In this document: in pieces, positions 5,528-6,508 of the stretch
Layout of the letters: each line of letters starts with the position of its first letter
Position numbering within the stretch: the first letter of the stretch is position 1
Assembly (NCBI GenBank): GCA_030433055.1
Contig: JAUILJ010000477.1
Coordinates: 1-6,508 of the forward strand
Direction: 5' to 3'
From: Polyangia bacterium
GTDB taxonomy: Bacteria > Myxococcota_A > Polyangia > Polyangiales > Polyangiaceae
Length of the DNA: 6,508 nt
Program-made: the position numbers and the translations under genes
Notes under the pieces: model-generated
What the model saw: only the letters and a program-made list of their open reading frames with translations
Told to the model about the DNA's origin: nothing
Database searches by the model: none

Positions 5528-6508
5528 GTGTGTGCGCTGAACGGCCGTACTTTGTGTGCGATCACCCTGCTTTTTCTTGTTTCGACGTTGTTGAGTTGCG
5601 CAGGATCTCCGCGCGCGGATGAGCAATCCCGTGTGGAATTGACTGGGTGGAAATATCGCGTCGGTGACTCCCCTCGAGATGGGGCCGGCAAGCTGAAGTG
5701 GCTGGAGCAGTCGGAACCCAAAGAGTGGTCCGAGATCGCGCCGGGAGAACGGCTGTATCGCAGCTCGGGACGGTCCAAGCGCTTGTGGCTGAAGGCGCGC
5801 ATCCCGGAAGGCGACTTCCGCGATCCCGCGCTGATGCTCGATCCGCTGTTGACCCAGTACGAATGCTACTTGGACGGAGAGCTGATCGATCAGCACGGAG
5901 ACTTGGATGATCCAAAGGAGACTTGGCATGGACTCACGTGGCGCCTGGTGCGTCTCCCCCGCGGCGCGGCGGGTCATGAGCTCGTCTTGCGCGTGCGTTC
6001 GACTCACTGGCTAGTCGGGGTACAGGGGCACGCGTTCGTCGGGTCGGTTGCAGCGCATCAACGGGCCATCTTGCAGCGTGATCTCGGCCGCACCATCGGC
6101 GCAGCAATCGCCTTCATCGTTGGTATCTCAGCGCTGCTGATGGCGTCGTTCTCCCGCGCTGCCCGTCGCCTGCAGTTCTTGGCAGGCACGTACGCACTCG
6201 GCGCGTGCGGCTACACGCTCTACTACACGAAGTTGCGTACACTGCTGTATGACCGCCCGCTGTTCTGGGAAGACATCTATCGCATCGGTATGCATATCTC
6301 GATGATCGCTATATTGGCGTTCGTCTGCGAGCTGTTCGGGGCCGGGTGGCGAGGTGTCCTGCGCAAGCTTTGGCGGGTGCACGCCCTAGCATTCGTTACG
6401 TTTACTGCGTTCGTCTACTTAGTCGGCTATCGCTCGGCCGTGGCAGTTCAGTGGGTTACGTTCCAGTGCATCGTAGAGTTGCTGTTTCGACCCCTGATCG
6501 GAGTCGAA
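5528..6508 (+). CDS. 7TM-DISM-type membrane sensor, N-terminal 327 residues (cut by window edge)
   Basis: The frame is open to the right edge, so the output domain (kinase, cyclase, phosphatase or diguanylate cyclase in this family) is not visible. Residues 8-23 form a signal sequence ending in LLSC (21-24), a lipobox-like site; cleavage after SCA (23-25) by signal peptidase I is the alternative. Residues ~36-175 are a beta-sandwich ligand-binding-like domain with the typical pattern of this architecture: LTGWKYRVGD (38-47), LWLKARIP, and YECYLDGELIDQHGDL, matching the Y-x-V-Y-x-N-G-x-x-I-x-x-x-G consensus loosely. Membrane helices follow at ~189-208, 215-234, 253-272 and 285-302, and a fifth begins near 305, consistent with a seven-helix DISM bundle. 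The start is uncertain: GTG 5528 gives a compact signal peptide, while GTG 5492 adds 12 residues; a GGGAGGTGGG at 5500-5509 fits neither well. It is divergent from the lipoprotein gene, possibly functionally linked. Confidence 0.8.
   Translation, partial: MCALNGRTLCAITLLFLVSTLLSCAGSPRADEQSRVELTGWKYRVGDSPRDGAGKLKWLEQSEPKEWSEIAPGERLYRSSGRSKRLWLKARIPEGDFRDPALMLDPLLTQYECYLDGELIDQHGDLDDPKETWHGLTWRLVRLPRGAAGHELVLRVRSTHWLVGVQGHAFVGSVAAHQRAILQRDLGRTIGAAIAFIVGISALLMASFSRAARRLQFLAGTYALGACGYTLYYTKLRTLLYDRPLFWEDIYRIGMHISMIAILAFVCELFGAGWRGVLRKLWRVHALAFVTFTAFVYLVGYRSAVAVQWVTFQCIVELLFRPLIGVE

Noticed and set aside
5360..6007. 215-codon minus-strand frame opposite the sensor gene
   Set aside because: The plus-strand frame here continues open to the window edge with a signal peptide, sensory domain and membrane helices; the antisense frame has none.

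Overview
The window is high-GC bacterial DNA. It most resembles a myxobacterium (Myxococcota, Polyangiales-like). The clues are a secreted lipoprotein with a cysteine-rich head and a Gly/Ser/Thr repeat linker, a lipoprotein/large-sensor divergent pair, and GC-biased third codon positions that open many long false frames on the opposite strand. This placement is an inference from style, because no rRNA or marker gene is present.

Left part (1-2608), minus strand: an alpha-glucan pair. A complete archaeal/bacterial-type glycogen debranching enzyme (amylo-alpha-1,6-glucosidase family) is followed 9 bp later by the first 73 codons of a glycogen-synthase-like glycosyltransferase that runs off the left edge. 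They look like one operon for glycogen or other alpha-glucan turnover. A four-tract G-quadruplex motif lies in the 3' end of the debranching gene. Upstream is a 338-bp gene-free leader with one short inverted repeat.

Middle part (2609-4423): a LysR-family regulator on the minus strand, divergent from a beta-class glutathione S-transferase on the plus strand. Their shared control region carries two copies of a T-N11-A dyad (TGCGT-N3-ACGCA), 31 bp apart, the usual geometry of LysR operators. Nearer the transferase gene are a tandem 15-bp duplication and a 9-bp-stem hairpin, followed by a strong ribosome binding site. The simplest reading is a self-regulated LysR switch driving one detoxification or redox gene.

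Right part (4424-6508): a minus-strand lipoprotein converges on the transferase gene with only 7 bp between stop codons. It diverges from a plus-strand membrane sensor of the 7TM-DISM type that runs off the right edge, so its output domain is not visible. The divergent gap holds a perfect 8-4-8 palindrome.

I see no tRNA, rRNA, CRISPR array, insertion sequence or convincing intrinsic terminator. Nothing here is clearly a new system. The best leads are the paired LysR operators, the 8-4-8 palindrome, and the sensor with its lipobox-like N-terminus.
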